A stretch of 64,000 nt of DNA from assembly GCA_038087015.1 (NCBI GenBank), contig JASBNA010000037.1:62001-126000 (forward strand), given 5' to 3'. The notes under the pieces were generated by a model. That model did not search any database. It was not told the DNA's origin and saw only the letters and a list, made by a program, of their open reading frames with translations. Position numbers and translations under genes: made by a program. This stretch comes from Cerrena zonata. Its lineage: Eukaryota; Basidiomycota; Agaricomycetes; Polyporales; Cerrenaceae. Positions 19,881 through 31,619 of this stretch are shown here, one piece after another. Each line of letters starts with the position of its first letter. The stretch's first letter is position 1.

Positions 19881-21343
19881 ATGGATCCAACAACACTCTC
19901 AATTCCCGAGACTTTACAGTTTCTTTCATCGTTATCCTACGACATCTCCTCGTTTAGCCACCGTGCCGGAATCCCTCGTGCCGAGAGGAGATTCAAAGGT
20001 GACTCCGTCGTCCGGAGACTACTCGACGCTCTCGTTTTCTTTCTCCACACTCACCCCAATCGTGGGGATCGTTTTGCTATGACTTTGACCATCGTCCAAG
20101 ACGAGATCGTAGCTACCGTCGCTGCTAACACTCCCGGTGACGTTCCTCACACGGATCCCTCCTCACCACAAGTGATTCTTAATACGATCTGGAAACACAT
20201 GGCCGTGTATTCTGGTACGGCTGACAAGCCTACAGAAAACACCCAACTCATTACCTACATCCTTGAGACCCATCTCCCCCTTCTTCGCTCTCGCTTGTCG
20301 AAGTGGCGCAGGTGCTACGAAGCCTACAGGCATGAATTTGTGTGGGTCCGACGGGAAAATTTACTATCGGTGGCGCTTACGAATTATCTCGATGACATCG
20401 ACACAATATTCTGCGCCACCGTGGCCTTCTCCGAGTCGAACGAGACACCATCCCCAGAAAGCATTTCACAGTTCGCATCTCATATCCGGCTATGCAAAAA
20501 TCTTTCTAAACAGTTAGCTAAACTGAGTGATAACGATCGGAAACTACTTTCTACCACACAATCTGCGTGTGGCAGAGGTATTGGTGAGTAGGGTTGTTTC
20601 GCACTTTTCTCCATTGTACGCCAATACTCATATAAGCTAAAGGCACAACAAGGTACATCAACATCATCCGGTTTGGGGAAAAACTGGCCGCTCCCCTCAT
20701 ACATATCGATAGGGTGTTATATTTCTGTAGAACTGCGAAATATCAAGATTCCCTTACGAAGCCTTTTCGAATCCGCATTGTCCCTCAACCCCCTAGGATC
20801 GATATGCCGACTCTTCCCAATAACTGGACAAAGGCAGAGGCAGTTGCGTTCATTCGCCAGAGCTATATGACCATCGACTGGCCATGTGCTGATCCCGAGG
20901 CTGTTACCAGTGCTATCGACCATCTGAGTGGGGTTGCAATGGAGAACATCGGGAAGAGCAGAATCTCCGGACCTCATTGCGAGTGTCTGCTTGTCCAACA
21001 CCACCACAACGAGGCCCAGGGCAATCCGATCATGGCAACTTACATCGGTCTCTCAAAGCCTTGCTGCCTCCAATGCGGGATCTTCCTCGACGTTTACAAC
21101 GAAATTGTTCCGAACGGCCCTCTGTTTTTCATCAGAGGTAGAGACAGCCATGTCTATCCTTGCATCGTCCCATCTATCGACACTGCAATAGATGCCTCTA
21201 TAGCGGACAAGACGAGAACAACGTTGACCAAGCTTATCTGCTACACTGTTCATGCGTACATGAAACACGTGTATGATCGTAGCGGGGTTGGTTTAATCAG
21301 CGGTACCATGCGTCAAGAATTTCTTCTCTCTTACTCATATTAG
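19881..21343 (+). CDS. OTT_1508-like deaminase, copy H (intact)
   Basis: Exon 1 is 19881-20583 and exon 2 is 20643-21343, with a 59-nt phase-1 intron (20584-20642) ending CTAAAG; 467 aa. The start is the family MDPTTLSIPE; an in-frame ATG at 19824 overlaps the TATA region and is unlikely. The deaminase motifs are GPHCE, then YIGLSKPCCLQC and FFIRGRDSHVYP. The C-terminus is about 20 residues longer than in B, ending after KHVYDRSGV. HAM1 remnant h6 lies antisense just downstream, the same convergent layout as B and C. Confidence 0.82.
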
Positions 21344-21559
21344 TGCCTTTACGTGTTGTGGATATGGTAGTTGAATATCATCATGTAACAGTAACAGGAG
21401 CTCTTTCAATTGATAGTGGTGAGATGCAGATTGTTATATGGGAATTCGAAACAAGCGATCTTGGTATGTATAACTCAATACAACTGAGACTCAGAATGGT
21501 GCGTGAGTCGGATCATATTCACGAGTTGTACCATCAAAGAAAGAGTTACGCGGGTATTT

Positions 21560-22040
21560 ACGTTGGGCTCTCAAATGCCTAACTCGCCTTTCTTCAATGG
21601 CTTGCTTGAATGGCTTCACGTTCTGTGGTCTATCCTGTACCTTCTGTTTAGCTTGCTCGGTGACCGTGACACCCTTGACTTGATTCTTACCACCGTCAGC
21701 CAAAGATTTCGCGTCGATGTCTACACCGATCGTATATGCTACTGGTGGCTCGCTGAACGTCCTCTTTGGCCTCGTTTCTCGCTAGAAATGACCTACGGTT
21801 CAGCACCCATAGCAAGTCTGGCACCCTCTGTCTCGTTACCCTCTTCCTTGATGATACAAATTAGTGTGACCTCTTCGAAGATGCCTACCTTCGTTCTAGA
21901 AGCATCAGCATTTGTACACACCGGCATCTTTGATCTCGCCAGACCTTTGATGCCTTTCTGGTCTCTTTCGATCGCCTTTCTGTCTTTCTTAACGGGAATG
22001 ATGGGAGCACCAAAGACCAGAGGCGCTACGGAGATCATGG
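21560..22040 (-). pseudogene. HAM1-like 3' end remnant (copy h6)
   Basis: The minus strand shows SKMPVCTNADASRTKVGIFE, IIKEEGNETEGARLAMGAEP, SEKRGQRG, then VVRIKSRVS and TVTEQAKQKVQDR in the order of residues GIIKEEGNEKDG...TEPQ...SEKRGPKG...AKDQVKGVAEQAKQ of the gene at 411-1133. Stops and frameshifts interrupt it. It is the longest of the remnants. Confidence 0.75.
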
Positions 22041-22549
22041 AGACCCAAAGACACGCTTATTATATTATATGTGAAAATCTTACAGTAACAAGCTTCCAAA
22101 TTAATACGGACACTGCATGTTGTCACATGCTTTATGGAATGAACAGGAATAGTTCTATGGAATGGAAAAGAAAAGATGCCCGGAGCGGGCGAAATCAAGT
22201 TATGTTACACGCCTCATAAGATTTTCAGCGAGATATAGGGCACTGCAGGTAGTAGACGGCACTGAAGCTGTAATAATATTGTAAATGAAGTCCTTGCGCG
22301 ACTTTGGCTCGAGCACCTGGATAAGTGGGGACAATGCTCAGCTACTGCTCCAAACAACCACACACCTCTCTACATGGTTGACTTCACCAAGGCGGGATGA
22401 GGAGACGGTGTCCTGATAGTCCGCAGGCGGCTGGGAATTGGGCTGTCAGGCGTTAGAGAAAGGTAGCTGCAAAGGCGACAAATGCAGCGATATTGTCCTA
22501 TGGAGAGCACAAGCAACTAGTGATATATGACGGTCATGATATGTTTGGA
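22041..22549. other. No gene seen
   Basis: Non-coding between the HAM1 remnant and the QCR2 fragment. It may include lost 3' parts of the QCR2 fragment, but nothing is recognisable. Confidence 0.4.
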
Positions 22550-22922
22550 TTAGAAGCAGAGGGTATCAGTGACTCCAGCGGCAGAGGCGCCAAGTGAGCT
22601 GAGGGTTTGCTCAACAAGTTTGCTGAGAGCCTCCGGGCTGATACCAGTGCACAAAACAGCGACGTTGTCCTTGGTGAAGACAGAGGAGGCAAATTGCTTC
22701 ACATCCTCGATGCTGATGTGGCTGTGGGCAGAGGCATACAGTGGGAGGCCGAGACCATTTCGTAACGCGAGGGCGTGTGCATGCTCGATGGCGTGGATAG
22801 CGGGGTCGGAGGCAGAGGATGTCAAGTCGGCTTCGCAGACAGGAGCGACGTATTCTTGGAGTTCATGGCGAGTCAACTTTGCGTTGGGGAAGAAGGACGA
22901 AAGGACGTCGACAAAAAATGGC
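22550..22922 (-). pseudogene. Cytochrome bc1 complex core protein 2 (QCR2-like) internal fragment
   Basis: One exon-like block preceded by a possible acceptor (CCGCAG before 22922). It reads PFFVDVLSSFFPNAKLTRHE, then LQEYVAPVCEADL, HALALRNGLGLPLYA, ISIEDVKQFASSVFTKDNVA, and ends ALSKLVEQTLSSLG before a stop at 22550. This matches the middle of the inactive peptidase-like domain of QCR2. A full gene would be roughly 430-450 aa; here about 124 codons survive and neither end is found nearby. It is probably a transposed or degraded fragment of a nuclear gene kept elsewhere. Confidence 0.65.
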
Positions 22923-24314
22923 CTGCGGACGTTGTGTAGACAAAGTGACAGTGCGTTGCTACTCTCACAATGTCTTCATGACTGTATGATGGAGGAGGAG
23001 ATGGGTGAGATCCTGTAAGCGTGTGTATGTGCAACATTGCCAACCACAGAAAGTATCATTACGAGCATTTGACTGTGACGGGCTCAAGCTCAAGTCAACG
23101 GTAGTAGTCATACCATGACTATCGCGATCGAGGACACTTAAGTCACATGTCACATGTGAAGGTCACGGTAACTAAGGTAATGACTCTCCGTTCATTCTCC
23201 GTTCAACGTTCAACTTCAATAGAACTTACCCAAGTTTACACGTCTAAACTTACACTATTTCTCTTTTAATTCCTCATTCCTATCTCTATGGCGTCTACCA
23301 CCCCTTCTCTGTATAGGGCAAGAACAAGCATCTTGATTCTTTGCAGCCGACTGGAAGGGATCCTATCAGAAGTCCTAAGCTGCCTCTACCAAGGCTGAAC
23401 TTGGAACTTGAATCGAGACTCAGAGTCAGGGATGTCTCTTTCGGGGGTGTGCTCTCTTGACATAAGCAACCCAAGATGAATTCACCGCAAATTCGTTCCT
23501 GTGAGTCGCTCTTCGGGCAACTAGCGAAGTCTAAGGACAAGATTGTGATGGTACTTATTCGGGATGGTGTTATTGTCAATCCGACTTGAGCGGTGCTGGT
23601 AAGTGATGTTTCGCCTCCCAATCTTGCTCTCAGCTCACGAGTATCATTTCCGATGGTGTTGTACCAACCGTTCTTGCTCACAGATCCTGAGTCCCCCTTT
23701 GAAACCCATAGGTGTCGGTCGCTCATATGCTAACCCTGCTTGCTCGAAAAAACCGGCTTGGTGAAGGATCTATGAGCTCGAGGAAGGCATAGAGAAGATC
23801 AACGAAGTCTTCATTGACGGTAGTTCGATCATGTTACAGTATGTGTTCTCCACGCAAATAGTTCTCCGGGTTTACTGATGAAACAATCTTGTTTATAGCT
23901 GATGCATGACCAGTTATGATCGGTCAGAAATCTAGGATTCTCGCAAGGCCGCTTCTGTTAGCGGAGCATTTTTTCTGCTCTTCGTTGATTGTCCTTGTGA
24001 GTCAGAGAGGTTCTGCTTCGATGGTGCTTACTTCGGCGAGGCCAATGTTCATGCATTTTGGATACTATCATCGCTATCATGAAGTTTCCGGCAATGAGTA
24101 AGTCTATATCATGAGTTATAATGTGGTTTCAAATACTAAGTTCATTGATAGTTTGTGTACTCTAGGAAGTAAGTAATCCTTGAATTCAATAGTGTGATTG
24201 TAACAGTTCCATAAGCCTGATTGTCTGTATGATATAGTGACTTTCAACCCCAGTTATTGAGGATATTGATAACCCTACTGGTAGCTAAATATGCCTTTGT
24301 ACCTTTCTCCTTTT

Positions 24315-24414
24315 GCCTCTGAGTGATCTTTGAGATGTCTTTGAAGTGACTTTTGAAATTTGAACCTACTAATTGCCTCTCGGCCTCCGGCACCTCTCAA
24401 AGACACTCAAAGGC
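24315..24414. repeat. Imperfect inverted repeat
   Basis: GCCTCTGAGTGATCTTTGAG (24315 on) and CTCTCAAAGACACTCAAAGG (up to 24413) are approximate reverse complements separated by about 50 bases. It could be a small transposon relic or chance. Confidence 0.35.
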
Positions 24415-24581
24415 AGTTGAAAGGTCAAAAGGCGCCATGTGTACAAATGCTGATGCACTCACCAGCACTTGCAATCCCAATTTACGGGGGATGTAGAGAT
24501 GATAAGGTAAAATGTTCGAATTCAAAATGAAACACACTTGAAGTTACCGCGCATAGTACTCCCATCTGAAGACGCTCCTCC

Positions 24582-24604
24582 GCTGCCGGTTTGGGACCGG
24601 CAGC
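24582..24604. repeat. Perfect 9-bp stem, 5-base loop
   Basis: GCTGCCGGT, loop TTGGG, ACCGGCAGC. It is isolated; no adjacent gene explains it as a terminator. Confidence 0.5.
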
Positions 24605-25784
24605 TCTGTCGCTTAGGGTGAGGTATCTGGTGTTTTACCCAATGTCAGTGGTTCTCATTATTGTGATTTAAGATATATATATTATGTATATACAATCAAA
24701 ATATGAACATGAATGTAAGCTGATCAAGCTGAGAGTGGACTGAAGTGAGAAACAGGTAGAGGAGTATCTTCGAGACAGGGTGCAGAGGATATGGAGGCGT
24801 CCACATGGAAGACATGGGCCAACCCCAAGTAACAGACAGGTAAAAGAGAAGCAGTTATATTACCTCACCTCCAAGTTTTCTCATAGATGTTTGTTGCGGG
24901 CTAGTAGCTCAGAGTCCATTCTAGGCTATTGTCTCAAGCATCAATCAAGCATCAATAACAAATATTGTAGAAGGCTTTGAAATCGGCGGAGGGACTGTTT
25001 GAGTAATAGAGGTCATCGACCCCCATATTTGTACGCTTTCGCATGAGGAAAGCTAAACATCTGCCTCAAACATGACTCCCAGGGTACAATTCCTCTTCTC
25101 AGCGAGACGGAACATTGGCAGCAGCTTCAGCGAGGAGGTATTGGTGATATCTAAAGACAGATATGACCATTATTGGAACTTGGAATGGCATAGAGAGAAT
25201 AGGGTATTCTTGCCTCTTGTAGGGATACACTGTACTGCACCCTTCGGTGGTCAACCACGAAAAGCCCAATTAGGCGGGCAGTTAATGGCGCCGTGGGTTA
25301 CAACAATATCACGACTGTAAAAAGGTCAAGATCCCAGAGAGTCGGATTGATTAGTCCAAGTTCATGTTCAGGATTCAAGAGATATATAAAGGACATCGTT
25401 GAGTCAAGAAAGCAGAGGACGATGTGGTAGTAAGCAGGCTCGGAACATAGGAACGTACGTACATAGGGTTAGGTCGAGCGTGGGAGAGGTAATAAGTATC
25501 AGCCAATCAGAGGGCCTCTTTGTCTCGGGGATCTCGGAGACCACTCTCTTTTGTATAATAGATTGTTATGATCGTTGACAAACGAGCGATTGCACGGAGT
25601 GCTGGTGAAGGTGTTGACGATCTATTGGGGGAGTGATATACCTCAATATGTCGAGCCACCATTTACTATGTAATGTATATCTAATCTCGATCTTGAGTCA
25701 AATGAGGAATCCGAACAAGTGGCTCTTCTCATACAACAGACCACACTTCAATCTGCGGTATTCATTTTCTAATGGCTATTCATT

Positions 25785-26298
25785 TCTTCGAATCCATATT
25801 GTCCGTAAACCTCCTAGGGTCGATATGCTGACTGATTCCACCAACTGGACGAAGGCAAATATAGCCGTGGTCATTCGCCATAGCTATACGAGCATCAACT
25901 GGCCATATACTGCTCCCGAGATCGTTATCAGTGCTATTGACCACTTGAGCGGGGTTGTTGTAGAGAACATTGGGAAGACTCAAATTTCTGGACCTCATTG
26001 TGAGTGTCTGCTTATGCAATACCACAATGAAGCCCAGGGCAAGCCAATCATGGCAACTTACATCGGTATCTCAAAGCCCTGCTGCCTCCAATGCAGGCTC
26101 TTCCTCGATGGTTACAATGAAACTGCTCCGAAAGGTCCTCTGTTTTCTATCCGAGGCAGAAATCGCCATGTCATACTTCCGTCATCCCATCGATCGACGC
26201 CGCAATAGATGGCTCTATAGGGGAAAAGATGAGGCTAAAGTTGAGCAAGCTGATCTGCTACATTGTCCATGCATATATGAGAGACGTGTATGCTTATA
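25785..26298 (+). pseudogene. Deaminase copy I: exon 2 remnant with frameshift
   Basis: It begins within exon 2 (FRIHIVRKPPRVDM) and keeps SAIDHLSGVVVENIGKTQIS, GPHCE, YIGISKPCCLQC and a variant RGRNRH. Near 26172-26180 the frame shifts; the other frame continues SVIPSIDAAIDGSIGEK and KLICYIVHAYMRDVY to about 26298. Exon 1, the intron and the first exon 2 codons are absent. It is closest to copy H (YIG-I/L-S, HAYM..VY). Both active-site halves survive, so it decayed recently or the frameshift is an error. Confidence 0.8.
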
Positions 26299-28193
26299 AT
26301 ACGGGTTTCGACACCATGACTAGTGAATATTGTCAATGTGGTAATTGAACTCGGACAAGCTCGGACTGGACAGTCTACGTATTCCAACGGGATCTCGTTA
26401 TTCCAATAATTACAATATCCCCATATTTAGGAAGCGATATGAAAACAGCAAAACAACCCGGCGAACAAATGACATATCCGACGTTTTGGACGCCGAGAGA
26501 TAATGACAAAAAAGGCACACTTCACGTACAAACTTTGATATATCAATACCCCGAAAACGCGATGGACAACTGGATTCCTTTCGAGCATCGAGCATTGATT
26601 CAAGCAATTTCCTGCACATCACCGGTACTCAGGTCACTAGCCGACGAGCGATTCATAGTCTGAACGGAGCCAGAAGGTCTGTGAACGTAAATCTGATTAG
26701 TTAGGGTCCAGAGAACGTATCTCGACTTACCTACCCGACCTCCAATCCTTTATCAACCTCACTAATCTTCGTCCGCTCGTCCGACTCTCCACCGCCGATA
26801 TCCTGAAGCAACCCATCAGTGAGTGGATTATTTGAATACCAAATCTCTTCATCCTCCTCAATATCCCTCTCCGACTCTTCACCTGTAGCCCAAGAGATAT
26901 CGAGACTGGCCGCTATGTTCCCTTGAACACTAGCAGCGAACTCCATGCCTGTGCTCCTGGGATTGGTTTGAGATCCAGGATTGCTCTCTGTGAGATAGAT
27001 AGAGTGAAGGTCTAGAATGAAATGGGAGAGTAGGATTGAGTTGAAGCTGTATTTTGTTAAGCTGTACATTTGAATATGAACAGGAATGTAAAGCCACTTA
27101 CATTTGTTGAAAATAAATAAAGTTTGATAGGGATGAGATTGAAGCCTAGGGATCAGATAAATATGAGTTTGGATTGAGATTATAGTGTAAACCAATTACC
27201 TCTTGAATGTTGGCAACAGATAAACTATCCAAAATCACAGCTATAATGTTGAGTACTAGCAAAGTGCTACAAGATATAAGCAATACTATAGGGCATAACA
27301 AATCCAGAACTCACCCAAATTGAATTGATCCTATTAAAAAATATTTAATCTCTGAAGGAAAGTTTAGTACTAGGAGAACACTTACCATTTCTCAATAATG
27401 TAGATGTCAATGTAGTCTGAACCCTTGCCTCTGAGCTTGCCCTCAAAATACTCTATGTTACAGAAAGAGTAAAAATAAGGACTGCAGCATCTCCACCAGC
27501 TGAGATTGATCTTGTAATGACTGGCCCTGTCTAAATTATTAACAGGTTTGTAGACAGATTTAGTAACTATTTAAAATTACATACAGCTGGAATCAATGCT
27601 GTATGAGTATCATGTTCAATGAGAAAATTAAGATAAAACATACTATACATATTCTTTAGTAGTTGCAAAAGGCCAACAACCAGCAAGAGGACCTGAAGGT
27701 ATGATGTTGAATGACAATGGTGTAGTATAGTTGAACTATTGCAAGGTTGTTAATTTTATTATATCAATAAGAAATGAAGAAAGGAAACTCACTATGTTGA
27801 TAGCTGGCTCAAACATCCCAAGAGTAAAAACAATAATGGTTGGAAACCACTGATGTTGAGTAATCCCCCATATGCGCAGACAGTCAAATGCTATAAGAAA
27901 ATTTGAACATAAACATACAGAAAATAAATATTATATGCCTACCTCTGTAGGCAATGTGGCTAGCAATGTCTACAACATAGAGCATGAAAGTTATTGCTTT
28001 ACAGCTAACTTATACTATCAGTTTATGATTCCTAGTGCAAGTAAAGACATATTACCTCTAAATATCAGTGAGAAAATAATATCAGTGCTTAAAGATATCA
28101 TAACAAAATTAGAGACACTCACAGGAATAGTTCTGAAGATATATGTTGCATTGAACACTTGAAATAACATCACAAGGATTGTGCCATATCTGA
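26299..28193. other. AT-rich stretch, no gene recognised
   Basis: A minus-strand open frame at 26731-26960 is acidic (EESERDIEEDEEIW) and may be part of a spliced gene, but I cannot extend it. 27200-28170 is AT-rich, with many possible short splice signals and no family match. Confidence 0.35.
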
Positions 28194-28695
28194 TGTTGTA
28201 ATACACCGTCCGAGGCATCCGGACGCATGCACCATCTGGTATCGTAGTGCATCTGCACACAATCCACATCCGGACACAATGTGTGTCCGGGCATGACCCG
28301 CATCCGGACGTGGTGCATCCGCCCGCACTGAGGATCCAGCTGCAGCCAGTGCTGACCTCATCCGGACCTGATCATTCCAGATTAGGAAGGTGCTCAGGTT
28401 TGCTTCCATCTTATCCTCTTATACCTTCTGCCTTTTCATTCGGACTCTCTTAATCCTTTCCTCATATCTTCTCGTCCCATTTTCTCTGGTTTGCTTTATT
28501 CCCATTCGCTCCCATTTTCCCGTCTGTCTTCCGACGCGTTTCTTACGCTTTCCGCGTCGTCCTATTTGCTACTTGTTTCGGCCGTAAAATCCATCCGGAT
28601 TTAGTATAAAAAGCTATGTATTTTGTCTAGTCTACCGATCGATTTTATCGTCTTTGTTGCCTCTAACTACCCTACCTATTGCGTGCACAACAACA
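28194..28695 (+). mobile_element. Solo LTR with 5-bp target-site duplication
   Basis: It begins TGTTGTAATACACC and ends GTGCACAACAACA. TGTTGT and ACAACA are the inverted termini, and TCTGA flanks both sides (28189-28193 and 28696-28700). Inside are four CATCCGGAC repeats and a TATA box (AGTATAAAAAGC near 28605), as expected for a promoter-bearing LTR of 502 bp. There are no internal retrotransposon genes, so the element was lost by recombination between LTRs. Confidence 0.8.
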
Positions 28696-31619
28696 TCTGA
28701 TGAGTAGATATAGAATAGTAGCTGGCCCAAATCTTCTCTTCCAGATAGACCTGATCTCTTGAGGGAAAGATAAAAGGGCATCATAGACAAGCAAGGCTAG
28801 AGAATATATCCAGTAATCAGCGAGATTCATCGATATATTTGATACTACCAACTTAGGGATGCGATAAAAATAAAGGTTTGAGTACGTCCTTGTGAGCTAG
28901 ATGACAGCAACGGTTTAGAACAACAATAATTTGGATAAAAGTAGAGAAACACACAGCAGTAAGATAACTTCATCCGGTGTTAGACCTAACTCGGACATGA
29001 TAGTGAAGCGTGATAGAGTATCAAAAGCAAGAGAAGAACAGAGGAAGAACAGCATAGAGAGGCCTAACTCTAGTTATATGTATACTGACTCGAGCCAGGA
29101 AGTAACACGGTCGGGATTCTTGACCAGGGATGTCAAACCATCAATTATTGAATCAGAGCAGATCACAAGTCTACGGGGATCAGGAGATTAGAAATCACCA
29201 GAGTGCAGGATGATAACGCAAAGAAACTCCGACCATTCATTCAGAAGTGTTTGTAGCGAACGCGTGAGCATGATAAGAGAGGTTCATAGAGCGGCCTAGA
29301 ATCCGACACGCACAGGAATGCGAAACGACGGTGGTGATACCGGCGGGCAAAAGTCGACGGGTACCATAGCCATGAATCCAAACATGAATCCAGACGGAAA
29401 CATATGTAGTAGGCGTTGACATACTATCGTAAGCCGTGAGTGAAGCAGTGAGTAAGATCAACACGGAGATCATAGCTATAGCTATTATTGGAAATGATCA
29501 CCTATTCGTGATTAAAAGAGAATAGCACTTGTCTTCAGAGTAACACACTCTCCGGATCTGGAGCTGTCTAATACTTGAGAGGTCCTTTGCACATCATATC
29601 TATCCATCACGCTGAAGAAAGCAATGCAATCGTAAGTCCAAATGTCACGGATATGAAATGTATGAAGTGATGTTGACTTACTTAAATGCTAAGCAAAAAC
29701 GGAGCAGCATGAAGAATCTCTGTTCAACCAAGACTTCAATTTCGGAAATTTAGACCCTAAGGTGAACGCAAAACGACGTTCAACGTTAGAAAGAGGAATA
29801 GAAACTTTTCAGTTCGATCACAATTGGGAGAGTTCGAGTGAGAAGCACTATACTTTCTTAGATAGTTGATCATTCTGATGGGTTCCAGCAGATCGAAGCT
29901 GATGCGTTTGACCATATCAAAGCTGGCGTGTTATGGACAAGCAAACAAGACTGCACCGCTTGTGACGAGTTTGTACCTAGTTTCCCAGTAGCCGTGACCT
30001 ACGTAGGTCTTTAAAGAACCCGAACACGAAGCCAACAGACTGCCGAGGAGAAGTTACACTCAGGTCTTTCTAGCTACTATTAAGACATGAGAGGAAAGGA
30101 TTACATGCAACCACACAAATACAGCATCCTAGGCGCGATGGATAAATCGGAAGTACAGAACGTACCAGTAGACCGTCAACCTGAAGTTTCTGTGTTGACT
30201 ATGAGCAAATTTTCTGTCATCGGAGTCAAAACACCTCGCCGGTGCGTGTCGATCTGCTCATCCGGCACGAAGTGCTCTGAGACAGAATTATTATCGTGAA
30301 GCGTACAAAATCCTCAGTGCTTACATGAAAGTCAAACCCGGATTTTCGTATCCACTCGAGTTCACAAGAGTGACGAGGCGTCCATAATGTGTGTCCATTG
30401 TGAAACAACTCCTCCGATAGCGCACTCAGGAAATTGCGAATAGCATCCCCGACCCACGGTGCATGAAATGTGTCATCAAGTAATATACTGACTTGTCTTT
30501 CGGCTTTTTCCCTGTGATAGTGGTGAGAATATCGTCGAATAATAAACAAATGTCAGGCTTACAGATCGTTGTTGCTTCTGATATGTGAACCACGTTGGCA
30601 GAGTCGCTTTACGACTGTAACAGATACCAACAAGCTTCTCGTCAGAAACATTCGAAACGTTCAATAGGGCATGGGTCGTCTGATCCTCCTCATTCAGCTT
30701 CTCGGTCCAATTGTTGGAGCACGCCTGGTCTCGGTGAGATGCGAAGGTAGCGTTTGAGTAAATCCTCTCGGAGATCAATGTTAGTGTGATGGAGCTGAAC
30801 ATCCTCCATGAGAATATGAGCCCGAGTCGCGAGAGCTTTAGACTGGGCACAATATTGACTAGTCTTTTTGCAGATGGTCGAATGTCTGGTGTAGCCGGTC
30901 TAATATTGGATCTATTTATATTAACATTGCTGCTGGCATATCAGCTACACCAGCAGTTGACAGTGGTAATCATGAACTCATGGCGGCGTAGCTCGGTGAG
31001 GGCCGAAGCTTGAGATGGTCGCAGTCAATGGTCGTAAGTAGCAATATGTACTGCAGGTAAGGTCGTTAGTGATACCAGCACAGCTAAAGCTTTCGCTACT
31101 TACTCAAACCCACATCACAGCCCATGAATCGACAACATAAATGAGGAAGTAGTATGTACTATTGACAAGTGCCATTCAAGTTGGCATGGACGGGCGCCTG
31201 GTCGTAAAGTATTTAGATAAGATTAGATCAAAGCAACGATTCATGATCGTTTATAATATTATTATGACCTCTACCGTGACCGTCTCGCTCCTTTTATTGA
31301 CGAACTTGAAGGTGAGTCACTCAGAGTCCTAGAAGTCCCGCACATTCTTGCATAAAGTTCTGCGCTTTGAGCATCACTCTGTGATATAAATATCTAGGGA
31401 AACTCTTTTCAAATAACTCACCGCGAACAGATTCGTACATAATCAGCGACCGGTGTCGGTGGGTATACTTTCCGATTGCAAGAATGCAAGTCACTTAAAG
31501 TTTTGTGTTGATGGTATCAGCTCAGACTGCATATATAGATCGTCACAAAACGTTGGCAGTGTTTTCTCTCGATATCTCTCCAATCGGCATAGAGCCACAG
31601 ACGAATCACTATAAACAAG
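28696..31619. other. Gene-poor stretch upstream of DAHP synthase
   Basis: The ORFs are short (largest 124 codons, minus strand, 30476-30850) and resemble no family I know. The last few hundred bases are presumably the DAHP synthase promoter. Confidence 0.4.

Larger units (their letters stand above)
22923..25784. other. Gene-poor stretch
   Basis: Only short ORFs, none with a recognisable family. An inverted repeat (24315-24414) and a perfect hairpin (24582-24604) are listed separately. Segments at 23280-23830 look weakly coding on the plus strand but are full of stops. Confidence 0.45.

Noticed and set aside
23281..23830. Possible degenerate gene on the plus strand starting ATGGCGTCTACC
   Set aside because: Stops occur in every frame within short distance, and the fragments did not match a family I could name with confidence.
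26731..27195. 154-codon minus-strand ORF
   Set aside because: The first half is low-complexity AT-rich translation; only the acidic end looks coding, and it cannot be extended.
30226..30850. Overlapping minus-strand ORFs that might be exons
   Set aside because: No in-frame joining with good splice sites and no recognisable protein; left as unassigned.
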